A stretch of DNA of 44,506 nucleotides, taken from the NCBI GenBank assembly GCA_017509685.1, contig JAFWPA010000031.1:1-44506 (forward strand), written 5' to 3'. Shown in pieces: positions 16,416 to 24,154 of this stretch; position 1 is the first letter of the stretch, and each line of letters opens with the position of its first letter. Source of the stretch: Bacteroidales bacterium (GTDB lineage: Bacteria > Bacteroidota > Bacteroidia > Bacteroidales > UBA932). The position numbers were made by a program, and so were the translations under genes. The notes under the pieces are model-generated. The model saw nothing but the letters and a program-made list of their open reading frames with translations. It was not told the origin of the DNA and ran no database searches.

Positions 16416-17264
16416 TTATTGGATTTCAGGGGTGTTTGTACCGGTGTCCAGAGCGGGTTTATCCTTGGCGTTTAGGGAAGAGATTACTGTGCCACCCACA
16501 CGTTTTTCAATGTTTTCACGGGCATCTCCTGCAATGATGCCTCCCTCCTTTGCTATCTGCTTGCTTTCCGAGAAGGTCTCTGGTTGACGAGCCTGGGATA
16601 TGGCCTTGGTGGAGACCTCGGCCAGCATGTTCAGGACCAGTTCTATGTCGGTCATATTGTCCCGGAGGTTTTCCTTCTTCAGACCCTTTAGGTCTTTGTA
16701 TTCCCTGACAGTCAAACCGCTCCAGGCTATGGTCATTTCGTTTGTGAGAATGGCATACTCTTTTTCCTTCTGGATGCCGCGAGCCTTCCATTCATCTGTC
16801 AGTTCTTTCCGCATCCGGATCGATTGAAGGCGCTGGTTGATCCATCCCTCAGAATAACCTTTTGCCCTATAATATTCGGCACCACGAAGTATGGCTAACT
16901 CAGGATCTTGAATCTCATCGATACGCTCGCTGGCGACCTTGGCAATCCACTGTTTGAAGGGTTCGGCCTTGGGAGATGGAATGGACTGGATAAGGCGGAA
17001 AAGTTGCTGCTGATCTGCGACATCGGTCTGGCGCATCTTGCCATCGGCAGCGCGCATTTTGAAAGCGTGACAATTTGTCACGGTTTCATTCCCCTCCTTA
17101 CGCAGCCTCTCTTTTAGCTTCCTCCAATATGCCGCCGCATCAACACTGTCAGTCAATGCTGCACATACATCCACAATCGAGAAATACCATTTCTCCTCTT
17201 CCTGATTCCAGGCTGTCCTGATTCTCTTTTCTCCGAATAACTGGAGCGCTTCTTTATTTCCCAT
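16416..17264 (-). CDS. BRO-N / DinD-like protein
   Basis: A 282-residue protein with the BRO-family N-terminal DNA-binding domain at about residues 8-110 (LFGEKRIRTAWNQEEEKWYF, VDVCAALTDS, YWRKLKERLRKEG). The remainder resembles the DinD/DNA-damage-inducible family (GAEYYRAKGYSEGWINQRLQ, DEWKARGIQKEKEYAILTNE). Such proteins occur in phage antirepressor modules and as stand-alone accessory genes; E. coli DinD inhibits RecA activity. It is the only gene between repeat copies A and B, and it faces against the repeats' direction. A weak -7 box (TATCTTCG) lies at 17283-17290. Function here is unknown. Confidence 0.72.
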   Translation of the reverse strand: MGNKEALQLFGEKRIRTAWNQEEEKWYFSIVDVCAALTDSVDAAAYWRKLKERLRKEGNETVTNCHAFKMRAADGKMRQTDVADQQQLFRLIQSIPSPKAEPFKQWIAKVASERIDEIQDPELAILRGAEYYRAKGYSEGWINQRLQSIRMRKELTDEWKARGIQKEKEYAILTNEMTIAWSGLTVREYKDLKGLKKENLRDNMTDIELVLNMLAEVSTKAISQARQPETFSESKQIAKEGGIIAGDARENIEKRVGGTVISSLNAKDKPALDTGTNTPEIQ

Positions 17265-17368
17265 AACTCACTTCAATTTCTACGAAGATAGCCATTCTTT
17301 ACTGTAGAAGCAAGAATTATAATCCGCATTCCTTCTTAATATTTTTAAAAAACACCAATCGTCTGTAT

Positions 17369-17432
17369 ACCAAATAGATACACCATATTAAAGTCCTCAA
17401 AAATGGTTAGAATTTTGTTAACAACCCCGCAC
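17369..17432 (+). repeat. 64-nt cassette repeat, copy B
   Basis: Same 64-nt length and orientation as copy A. It carries the variant 3' part TTTTGTTAACAACCCCGCAC, shared in essence with copy F. It lies 104 nt beyond the start of the minus-strand BRO-N gene. Confidence 0.93.
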
Positions 17433-17488
17433 GCGAATTCGCCCGGCCTTCGACGGCCGGGCTTTCGCGTGCTAGGGTGAAGGGACTC
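17429..17488 (+). other. GC hairpin plus tRNA-3'-end-like tail after copy B
   Basis: Same hairpin and tail as after copy A, with three differences over the 56 nt beyond the 64-nt unit. Copies A and B thus bound a 1,210-bp unit with 120-nt direct repeats. Confidence 0.75.
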
Positions 17489-17637
17489 ACTTCGTTCAAC
17501 CCCCGCTGCTTCGCAGCTGCCCCCAGGGGCCATTGAAGGGGCTGCGCCCCCTCAAACACCCCCAAGTCGGCCTTCCAGGCCTCCGAAGTCCCTCCGCTGG
17601 TTTTGCCTCGTCGACACGGCAAATTAGAAATTATTAG

Positions 17638-17645
17638 TATCTTTG
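17638..17645 (+). promoter_or_regulatory. -7 box TATCTTTG for the lipoprotein gene
   Basis: Perfect TAnnTTTG element 25 nt before the ATG at 17671. It shows that this cassette gene carries its own promoter. Confidence 0.6.
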
Positions 17646-17670
17646 TGCATAATGTTGAGGTTTGCCATTT

Positions 17671-18600
17671 ATGAAAAGAATTATCCTGATTTCAATGTTA
17701 TTCCTTTCAATGACCGCATGCATCATCATGCCATCGAAAAAAACGGCGGAGTATAAGGATATTTCCTTCTATTATATTCCCAACGTGAATATTGGGATAG
17801 GCGTCTATTCCAATGATACTCAGCAGACCGTTCGTGTTTTTCATAAGTCCGAACAAGTTACGGAGCGCCATGAAGGGATTCCGGAAAGCAGCGACAAACA
17901 ATCTACGGGCATCTCTTTCAGAATAGATTCCAGTATGGTTCTTTCTTTAACGGACTACTATCGTTTCCCCAAAGTATATCTGCTTTCAGGTTATAGCGAG
18001 GCCTCAAAAATCAGAGTTAATCCGCAGTATGGCTATGTAGTTTTAGCGAAGAGCATGCAGTCTTACCCTGAAGGGGTTCGTTATGTAAACGTTTCATTAC
18101 CTGTCAGAAATGACCGGTTGGAATACTCTGACATCGACGGAATAAAGTACGAAATTCTTCCACTCCCGATAGACACACTCAAGCTTCGTCTGGCCAGTAC
18201 TCAGGGCACTCGTTCTTATGCAAAACCTGGCGATTTCCACTACCTTCCCGAACTTTTCGACAACGCCGACCCCGAAGCAGACCTGGATTCACAGTTAACC
18301 CTTTATCCTGATAATCGTTGTTTCGACTATAGAGGAACCACAGTTAAGACTAGCCCCAATCTACATTCAGAAGGATGGTTCTATAGCCAAGGCTTTTATA
18401 TTAATCCGAAGGTTCCCAACTATATATTCACCAGTCCATTCGATTATTTCAGCTTCACTGGCGATGTTCGCATCGTCATTTCTGATATCGTCGGAATGGT
18501 AGTGGAATACGAAAGCAGACCTGATCGCATACGACATCCGAGAGAACCTTGGGTCTGGATAGATTGGAAGGATAAAAAGACACTTTACTTCCGTCAATAA
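17671..18600 (+). CDS. Hypothetical lipoprotein
   Basis: A 309-residue protein of no family I recognise. I choose ATG 17671 (the frame extends to a TTG at 17662) because it gives a clean signal, MKRIILISMLFLSMTAC, with a lipobox Cys at 17. The rest is soluble, moderately rich in Tyr, Ser and Asp, with beta-strand-like alternation, and has no internal repeats or catalytic motif that I can name. It is AT-richer than the core genes around it. It lies between repeats B and C, has its own promoter, and repeat C starts 30 nt after the stop. Confidence 0.8.
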   Translation: MKRIILISMLFLSMTACIIMPSKKTAEYKDISFYYIPNVNIGIGVYSNDTQQTVRVFHKSEQVTERHEGIPESSDKQSTGISFRIDSSMVLSLTDYYRFPKVYLLSGYSEASKIRVNPQYGYVVLAKSMQSYPEGVRYVNVSLPVRNDRLEYSDIDGIKYEILPLPIDTLKLRLASTQGTRSYAKPGDFHYLPELFDNADPEADLDSQLTLYPDNRCFDYRGTTVKTSPNLHSEGWFYSQGFYINPKVPNYIFTSPFDYFSFTGDVRIVISDIVGMVVEYESRPDRIRHPREPWVWIDWKDKKTLYFRQ

Positions 18601-18630
18601 TCAATGCGCATAGCCGTTATTTAATTGAAC

Positions 18631-18694
18631 ACCAAATAGATACACGGCCCTAAAATCGTCAAAATTGGTTAGATATTTGTCCCGTTGCCCGCAC
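18631..18694 (+). repeat. 64-nt cassette repeat, copy C
   Basis: ACCAAATAGATACAC...TTGGTTAG...GTTGCCCGCAC, 30 nt after the lipoprotein stop codon. It is followed directly by a terminator. Confidence 0.93.
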
Positions 18695-18724
18695 AAGCCG
18701 GCCTTTTCGAGGGCCGGTTTTTTT
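18695..18724 (+). terminator. Terminator directly after repeat C
   Basis: CCGGCC / GGCCGG stem with a short loop, then seven T. The T-run merges with the first operator word of the Fic promoter. Confidence 0.8.
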
Positions 18725-18790
18725 GACAGAAATTTTGCAACCTGTCAAAATTTTGCTATTTTTGACAGTTGAAAAGAAAACTGTCAAAAA
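18720..18790 (+). promoter_or_regulatory. Fic promoter covered by four TTTTGACAG operator words
   Basis: The promoter is TTTTG (18733-18737), 19 bp, TATTTTTG (18757-18764). Around it lie TTTTGACAG (18721-18729), CTGTCAAAA (18742-18750), TTTTTGACAGT (18759-18769) and ACTGTCAAAAA (18780-18790). The last two form a perfect 11-bp inverted repeat overlapping the -7 box and the start codon. The transcript would begin near 18770, so ATG 18790, not TTG 18769, is the start. Confidence 0.75.
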
Positions 18791-19899
18791 TGGAAGCATA
18801 CGATAGATATACTCCCTTCAATCAACTTCCGCCCCTTCCACCTGACCAGGCGCTGTACATGGATGCGGAAGTGGGAACAAAACTGGTGCAAGCGAGCAGG
18901 CGTCTGGCCGAATTGAAAGGCCTTGCAGCCACGCTCCCCAACCAGACCATCTTCGTAAATACCATTGCCCTGCGGGAAGCGAAAGCCAGTAGTGCCATTG
19001 AGAATATTTTCACCACGGACGATGAACTCTATCGTAGTTTATCCTACCAGGAAGACGACTACCTGGAAGGACCGGCCAAAGAGATTCTGCATTACAGGGA
19101 AGCACTCTGGAAAGGTTTTCAGAACATAACCAAAGAGAAAAACCTCAGTGTTGAAACAGTGGTGGACGTCTTTCGTCAAGTAAAAAAGACGCACGAAGGG
19201 ATTCGTCCCTACCAGGCAGAAATTGTAATCAAAAAAAGAGGCTGGGGGTCTTTGGTTGCGGAAACCATCTATACTCCTCCAAGAGGGAAAGGAATAGTAG
19301 AAAAAAAGATGGCCGACTGGATTGACTTTCTGAACGACGATTCCGCCTACCCCGTTGATCCGCTCCTAAAAATGGCAATGGCTCACTATCAGTTTGAAGC
19401 TATCCATCCATTCAGGGACGGCAACGGCAGGACAGGCAGAATCCTATGCATTATCTATTTGATCCAAAAGGGGCTTCTGGACCTGCCCATCCTATACCTT
19501 AGCGCCTATATCCTCCAGAACAAAGATGCATACTACTACGCCCTCAACAGCGTGACGGGACTCAGGGACTGGAAGGCGTGGATTCTTTATATGCTCGAAG
19601 CCGTTTCACAAACATCGGAATATACTATTGATAAGATAAACCGTATCCGTTCTTTGATGGAAAAGACGGAAAGAATCATCTTGGAGAACAAACTCTCCCT
19701 GGCCAGACTCAACCTTTCCAAGCTGTTCGAACAGCCCTACATCCGTCCCAAGAATCTGCTCTCGAGTACAATTAAGAGCGTAAATACGGCCAAGAAGTAC
19801 CTCAGTCAGCTGGAGGGCCTGGGCCTTCTCACAAAAGAGCGAATCGGCAAGGAGTATATCTGGTTCAACACCGAGCTGATGGCTATTTTGTCAGATTAA
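18790..19899 (+). CDS. Fic-family AMP-transferase, class II, with C-terminal winged helix
   Basis: A 369-residue Fic protein that would transfer AMP from ATP to a hydroxyl on a target protein. The full core motif HPFRDGNGRTGR is at residues 206-217 (catalytic His206, Asp210, both Arg). The N-terminal helix carries SSAIEN (about residues 67-72), the (S/T)xxxE(G/N) inhibitory motif whose Glu blocks ATP gamma-phosphate binding, so it is self-inhibited (class II). The C-terminal 80 residues look like a winged helix (TIKSVNTAKKYLSQLEGLGL) that could bind the operator words in its own promoter. The gene is a single unit between repeats C and D. Target protein unknown. Confidence 0.9.
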   Translation: MEAYDRYTPFNQLPPLPPDQALYMDAEVGTKLVQASRRLAELKGLAATLPNQTIFVNTIALREAKASSAIENIFTTDDELYRSLSYQEDDYLEGPAKEILHYREALWKGFQNITKEKNLSVETVVDVFRQVKKTHEGIRPYQAEIVIKKRGWGSLVAETIYTPPRGKGIVEKKMADWIDFLNDDSAYPVDPLLKMAMAHYQFEAIHPFRDGNGRTGRILCIIYLIQKGLLDLPILYLSAYILQNKDAYYYALNSVTGLRDWKAWILYMLEAVSQTSEYTIDKINRIRSLMEKTERIILENKLSLARLNLSKLFEQPYIRPKNLLSSTIKSVNTAKKYLSQLEGLGLLTKERIGKEYIWFNTELMAILSD

Positions 19900-19913
19900 T
19901 GATTAACCTGCAA

Positions 19914-19977
19914 TCCCAACAAATACACAGCCCTCAGCTCTTCAAAAATGGTTCGATAATTGTCTCATTGCCCGCAC
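19914..19977 (+). repeat. 64-nt cassette repeat, copy D
   Basis: The most divergent copy in its left half (CCAACAAATACACAG) but with the conserved ATGGTTCGATAATTG and ATTGCCCGCAC. It begins 14 nt after the Fic stop codon. Confidence 0.88.
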
Positions 19978-20007
19978 AAGGCCGCTTCGGAAAGAGGCGG
20001 TACTTTT
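19978..20007. terminator. Terminator between repeat D and the membrane-protein gene
   Basis: CCGCTT / AGGCGG stem (19982-20000, with one G-T pair), then TACTTTTTT. It sits directly after the repeat and at the stop of the minus-strand gene, so it may act in the plus direction for the Fic transcript. Confidence 0.65.
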
Positions 20008-20727
20008 TTATCGGCTCCAGCCTTCCAGACAATAAATTTTGCTCGTAAGTAATCGCCTTTCGGAAGAACCTTTAGGAGTGAATATCAAATCTATTCTCAC
20101 AGCATAGGGCTCTCCCCAACTGCCATCATACAAGGTGGCTTTAGATGATGCCACCTCCCCAAATGCAGTATGTCCTGAGATAGGATAAATAATGGGTTTA
20201 TGATTGACATAAAAATCCAATTTGTAATTGGACGTAATCTCATATGACTCCAGAGCAATTTCACCATCTGGCAATTGAGGTGCTGACAATCGGTAATAAT
20301 AGACACCAGGTTGTCCTTCTTTATCCTCAAGCAGAATCCAAGTAGTGGAATCTGACGGATTGGCGGGGAACCCCTTCTCCTTAGGAAGTGAATACTCCAA
20401 CCCTTCAGGGATAGGATGCCTTGCCCCAAAATGGTCATGCATTCCCGAAGTATATATAGAAAAGAAGCTAAAAAGTAAGAAGATAATGACAGAAAAGACA
20501 GTTGCAGCTAATGAACGCCAGAAAAGTTTTCGCTCCTTCATTATCAAAACAACGAAGGGCAGAATGAGTATTAGCATCAACGACAGTCCAAATAGTATAT
20601 AAATTATATTAGGGAACCAATATTCCTGAAAAGGGTTGCCGTTGAGATAGACTATAATAATCAAGAAACAAAAGTAGGCTATATAGAAAGCCTTCCAATA
20701 CCTGAACGTATTCTCTTTGATTCTCAT
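20008..20727 (-). CDS. Hypothetical membrane protein with C-terminal extracytoplasmic domain
   Basis: A 239-residue protein if started at ATG 20727 (MRIKENTFRYW); the frame continues to 20778 but a TACATTTG -7 box at 20733-20740 on the minus strand puts the transcript start between. That leaves a leader of only a few bases. Three hydrophobic helices are visible (about residues 15-31, 39-62 and 71-92), then a soluble domain from 95 on, with no motif that I recognise. It is AT-rich. It is divergent from the DUF6169-like gene; both lie between repeats D and E. Confidence 0.75.
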   Translation of the reverse strand: MRIKENTFRYWKAFYIAYFCFLIIIVYLNGNPFQEYWFPNIIYILFGLSLMLILILPFVVLIMKERKLFWRSLAATVFSVIIFLLFSFFSIYTSGMHDHFGARHPIPEGLEYSLPKEKGFPANPSDSTTWILLEDKEGQPGVYYYRLSAPQLPDGEIALESYEITSNYKLDFYVNHKPIIYPISGHTAFGEVASSKATLYDGSWGEPYAVRIDLIFTPKGSSERRLLTSKIYCLEGWSR

Positions 20728-20735
20728 GAGTGCAA

Positions 20736-21245
20736 ATGTACTCTTTATTTTTGAACGGAAAACCAACGACATCTCCAAATTGTTGCAATTTTTCTATTAT
20801 TCGTATTCGGGCATGGGAATCCAACGGTCAGTATTACTTCGACACCCCATCAGGGGCGCGATACGTCGCGTACTTTTTGGATTTGTCTTCGTTCGCAGAG
20901 AACCTATACACTTTCAACTTCGATAGAATCCAGGACGGTGCCCCCAATAATGCAGACAGCAACGTTTTTGACACCATTTGCGCTATCCTGCAGGGGTTCT
21001 TTGTAAAGCATCAGAATTCAATGCTGCTAGTATGCGACACAATAGATGGAAGAGAAGAAGCCAGAATGAGACTATTCAATTCATGGTTTATTAGGATAGT
21101 TCCGGAAGGACTAACCAAGATTGACAGAAGCGGCAAAGCAGAAGCATACAACCTGTTTGTCTCACTCCTTGTCTGGGCCGATAATCCAATGCGCGACGCC
21201 CTAGTCTCTATCCTTGAAGAATACTGTCAAACTATGCTTCAATAA
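20736..21245 (+). CDS. DUF6169-like protein (start uncertain)
   Basis: Up to 169 residues from ATG 20736. The pattern matches small bacteroidal DUF6169 proteins: QYYFDTPSGARYVAYF, then DTICAILQGFF, LLVCDTIDGREEARMRLFNSWF and SLLVWADNP. Function of the family is unknown. The start is problematic. A plus-strand -7 box TATTTTTG at 20746-20753 lies inside the frame, and no ATG/GTG/TTG follows it in this frame. The neighbouring frame reads LLQFFYYSYS just before, so a one-base slip near 20812-20815 (a GGG run) may have split the true N-terminus, either in nature or in the assembly. Stop is 7 nt before repeat E. Confidence 0.65.
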   Translation: MYSLFLNGKPTTSPNCCNFSIIRIRAWESNGQYYFDTPSGARYVAYFLDLSSFAENLYTFNFDRIQDGAPNNADSNVFDTICAILQGFFVKHQNSMLLVCDTIDGREEARMRLFNSWFIRIVPEGLTKIDRSGKAEAYNLFVSLLVWADNPMRDALVSILEEYCQTMLQ

Positions 21246-21252
21246 GCCGTAA

Positions 21253-21316
21253 ACCAAACAGATACAGCACCATAAAATCCTCAAAAATGGTTCGATAATT
21301 GTCCCATTGCCCGCAC
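21253..21316 (+). repeat. 64-nt cassette repeat, copy E
   Basis: ACCAAACAGATACAG...ATGGTTCGATAATTG...ATTGCCCGCAC. It starts 7 nt after the preceding stop codon. A weak stem (TCTTC/GAAGA, 21333-21350) followed by TGTTATTTTC comes after it. Confidence 0.93.
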
Positions 21317-21374
21317 GATATCTTTCCGCAGGCATCTTCCCTTTAGAAGACGCTGTTATTTTCTTAAAAATTAG

Positions 21375-21382
21375 TACTTTTG
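21375..21382 (+). promoter_or_regulatory. -7 box TACTTTTG upstream of the GH5 remnant
   Basis: TAnnTTTG element 41 nt before the ATG at 21424. It could still drive the remnant and the large lipoprotein gene behind it. Confidence 0.5.
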
Positions 21383-21423
21383 CACTGCTATCACGGAGTA
21401 ATAATTGTCAATTGTAAATCACT

Positions 21424-21657
21424 ATGAATAAAAACACCCTTTCCGCCTTCGTAGCAGTCGTTCTAGCCATCCTGCTCACTGCATCCTGTTCTTCCGGCAG
21501 TTCCTGGGTCAAAGTGCAGGGAAACAAGTTCATCGGCCCGGACGGGAAAGAACTGGTTTTTCGCGGACTTTGTTTCTCGGACCCGGTCAAACTGGTGCGC
21601 GGCATCTGCTCCTCCTTCACCGAACCCGTTCCCGGCCGCCTTCTGGCAAAGATATAG
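21424..21657 (+). pseudogene. N-terminal remnant of a GH5-type glycoside hydrolase lipoprotein
   Basis: A 77-residue frame. It has a lipoprotein signal (LLTASCSSGSS) and then FIGPDGKELVFRGLCFSDP, followed by KLVR. This is the standard opening of cellulase-family GH5 enzymes (the first strand of the barrel with the RG motif). The match stops after KLVR, and a short unrelated tail (GICSSFTEPV...) ends the frame. The catalytic barrel of about 300 residues is missing. The next gene starts 34 nt later. It is not a fragment of the GH5 gene at 25787, whose opening differs (GAGWNLGNTLD). Confidence 0.72.
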
Positions 21658-21691
21658 CTACAAAATAGTAAAATTAAATCAATACTAGAAT

Positions 21692-24076
21692 ATGAGACTT
21701 GGCCGAATTATCATCATAGCAGGTTTATTGCTGGCGCTGGCCGCCTGCAAACACGAGAATCCTGTTTATGTCACCGTCAATGAAGAGTTTGATGTCGTTA
21801 TAGACAACACAACGGAGTCTGTAAAGATGGTTATCGAAGGGGGCTTCAACCCCCATATCAGGCAGGTGGTTTCCAATGCCGACTGGCTTCAAGTCCGTTA
21901 TTCCGGAACCATCAAACTGGATGAGTTCAAAGACCCTGATACGGGCTTCTACTGGCTCAGCGGAGGGGAATACCCCCAGTTCGAACTCTCCTATACAACC
22001 TATGATTATCTGGATGAGTATGACGAGAGGGATACGGATGTGATAATCACGACCGAATCCGGCAACACACTGACACTTCACGTAACCCAGGGCGACCGGA
22101 GCCTGGAGTCTGACGAAGAAAAACCCAACTACTGCTTCGTGCCCACCGGACAGGGCGTCTTCCTGGTGCTGAACACCGGAGGCGGTATGGGCGGTCCCAG
22201 GTTGAGCGATATCAAGTCTGTCAATACGGACTTTGAAGCCGACTGGACCCAGGAAGAGGCCATCTACCTGTTCGACGGGAAAGGCCCTGAGGTAGTGAAC
22301 GGCATCAAGGGATATACTATCGTACCGCTTCCATGGGCCGACATCAACGAATCCCATCTTCCGGACGGGGAGGCCAAGAAAATGCTGAAGAACGGCCAGT
22401 GGAAGCTGGTGCTAAACTACACTGGCAACCGCTCCCTCCCGAATTTCAACTACTTCGCAATGTATAATCCTTATGTGGGCAAGCTACGTTTCTTCTATTA
22501 CCTGGCAGGCGATGCCAATATGAAGGATATCAACGACCATCTGTGGGCCGTCACCGTTCCCAGCGAGTGGGCGGCCGCTTTGGAACGCCCCTACGCCCTG
22601 GCTTATGACTTCACCGACCACGGCAAACTCAGCAATTACCGCAACAGCCGCTTCACGTACCTGACAACGCCTTATACGGACGACGGACGCTTCGGCACTT
22701 CCGGCAACATCATTCCGGAGAGCGGCTGGTGGGCCATAGACATAGATATCCCCTCCATGGCCCAGTTTGACCGGACCGCAATCGCCAAGAAAGATATCAG
22801 CCTCAGGATGCTCACCTTCAACAAGGACCACGTTTCGCTCCAATCCCTTGTCAAGGCCGACATCAACGGCTCTTTCAACGGGAATCTGAATCTGGATGCC
22901 CTCTGGAAGAAGCCTCGTTCCGTCAGCAGTCTGGGCACCGTACTTTCCACCATCACCGGCCTGGGATCCGACTTGACTGCCGACGATAATTTCAGCGCTT
23001 ACTTTCTGGATGCTATGGACAAGGCCAAGACGGCCGATCCCTATGCCCTGGGCCTGGCTGTGGCCAGCATCGGTTTTAAAGCCATCTCAGGCGTAATAAC
23101 GGGATTGGACGAGGAGGAGGAGCCCGACATCTCGAAGACCGGACAGATGGAAGGGACCATCAAACTGGACCTCAAAGGGACCATCGACACGGAAGGCTTC
23201 ATAAGGGGAGACCGTCAGTCCGGTCTCAAATTCCCGACGTTTACCGTGGACAAATTGGCAAAGGATGCCGGCATAGGAGAAGGCATTTGGAATTTGGAAA
23301 CCGCCCCCGTTGCTTATTATACCGCTGCCTGCCTTTATTTTGAAAAAGAAGAAGACCGGGAACACTATCTGGGCAACAGTGCCTCTTCCGGGGCCGTGGA
23401 CTACTTCTTCGATCCCTCTTCGGTGCGTATCAAGCTGAATGAGAGACTTTTCCCGGCTAACCAGATTCACTCCATGTCCATCAGGATGACGCCCGAAATT
23501 CCCGTGAAGGAGGCCAAAGCCTCATGGCCTTCCAGAGAGGCGATGGGCATTCCGTTGAAGGCGCCCAGGGTGGATTACATGGCAAGGAAGAGGAAAATCT
23601 ATAACCTCGAGAACGACGGTTATCCCGGAATGCCCCTTCCGCAGGAAATGATTCCGAAAATCAGCAGGCTGGGCTATGTCAACAAGGCCCTGATGTTCTA
23701 TACCAAAACGGAAGAGGAAGACCCGTTCAACCCGGATATGAACCTGTGCGGCCTGGGTGTCCCGAAACAGTTCCTGTCCTGGCCGTTCTGGCTGGATTAT
23801 TCCCTGCCGTCCGACAAGGAAATGTACCTTCCGGAGTTGTCCGTAATCCTGAACCTCTATATTCAGTTGAAGGACGGAACCCGGTGCACCTATACCAGAA
23901 CCTATCCGGTCCGGTTCCAGTATGTAGAATCCTTCGACGAGTACAATAATTTGCTTCGGGGCGCTGTTGACCGGTTGGGAAAGGTTCCTTACGCGAAATT
24001 CCTTCACCAGAACGACCAGACGGCCGAGAAGATGGTTCAGCGGGAAATAGGATTGCGGTACTATTGGGAATATTAA
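21692..24076 (+). CDS. Large hypothetical lipoprotein with a BACON-like N-terminal domain
   Basis: A 794-residue predicted lipoprotein (MRLGRIIIIAGLLLALAAC, lipobox LAAC). Residues about 25-130 look like a BACON-type beta-sandwich: paired Val/Ile strands, SNADWLQVRYSG, and the closing LTLHVTQGDR. BACON domains are found in Bacteroidetes surface enzymes and are thought to bind carbohydrate or mucin. The remaining 650 residues contain no enzyme motif that I recognise. They are rich in Tyr, Asp and Lys and contain an acidic stretch (GLDEEEEPD). It lies in the longest repeat-bounded unit (E to F). It has no clear promoter of its own apart from that before the GH5 remnant. Confidence 0.75.
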   Translation: MRLGRIIIIAGLLLALAACKHENPVYVTVNEEFDVVIDNTTESVKMVIEGGFNPHIRQVVSNADWLQVRYSGTIKLDEFKDPDTGFYWLSGGEYPQFELSYTTYDYLDEYDERDTDVIITTESGNTLTLHVTQGDRSLESDEEKPNYCFVPTGQGVFLVLNTGGGMGGPRLSDIKSVNTDFEADWTQEEAIYLFDGKGPEVVNGIKGYTIVPLPWADINESHLPDGEAKKMLKNGQWKLVLNYTGNRSLPNFNYFAMYNPYVGKLRFFYYLAGDANMKDINDHLWAVTVPSEWAAALERPYALAYDFTDHGKLSNYRNSRFTYLTTPYTDDGRFGTSGNIIPESGWWAIDIDIPSMAQFDRTAIAKKDISLRMLTFNKDHVSLQSLVKADINGSFNGNLNLDALWKKPRSVSSLGTVLSTITGLGSDLTADDNFSAYFLDAMDKAKTADPYALGLAVASIGFKAISGVITGLDEEEEPDISKTGQMEGTIKLDLKGTIDTEGFIRGDRQSGLKFPTFTVDKLAKDAGIGEGIWNLETAPVAYYTAACLYFEKEEDREHYLGNSASSGAVDYFFDPSSVRIKLNERLFPANQIHSMSIRMTPEIPVKEAKASWPSREAMGIPLKAPRVDYMARKRKIYNLENDGYPGMPLPQEMIPKISRLGYVNKALMFYTKTEEEDPFNPDMNLCGLGVPKQFLSWPFWLDYSLPSDKEMYLPELSVILNLYIQLKDGTRCTYTRTYPVRFQYVESFDEYNNLLRGAVDRLGKVPYAKFLHQNDQTAEKMVQREIGLRYYWEY

Positions 24077-24154
24077 ACAAAAACCGCCCACCGGATTTAG
24101 GGTGAGCAAAGAACGTTGTAGAGAGATTCTGGACAAGACAAAAGAATTACAGCT
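24077..24154. other. Short spacer with a possible 24-codon leader frame
   Basis: A GTG at 24102 opens a 24-codon frame (VSKERCREILDKTKELQLW...) that overlaps the next gene's start in another frame and stops at 24176. It may be a coupled leader or the remnant of a lost partner gene; there is too little to decide. Confidence 0.3.

Larger units (their letters stand above)
17265..17670. other. Intergenic stretch with repeat copy B and GC-rich filler
   Basis: About 400 bases without a gene. It holds repeat B (17369-17432), its hairpin (17429-17472), the tRNA-like tail (17475-17488), then GC-rich palindromic filler (GCTGCTTCGCAGC; GGGGCTGCGCCCC) and the promoter of the next gene. A minus-strand frame of 62 codons across B matches the kind of artefact often predicted over tRNA ends plus terminators. 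Confidence 0.65.

Noticed and set aside
16416-17264. Prophage region (because of the BRO-N/antirepressor-like gene)
   Set aside because: No structural, packaging, lysis or integrase genes are nearby.
17345-17622. Minus-strand frames of 62-71 codons over repeat B
   Set aside because: They match the artefact usually predicted over tRNA 3' ends plus terminator stems (ESLHPSTRKPG); no start signal.
18769-18789. TTG 18769 as the first Fic start codon
   Set aside because: It lies at or before the expected transcript start and inside the operator; ATG 18790 is preferred.
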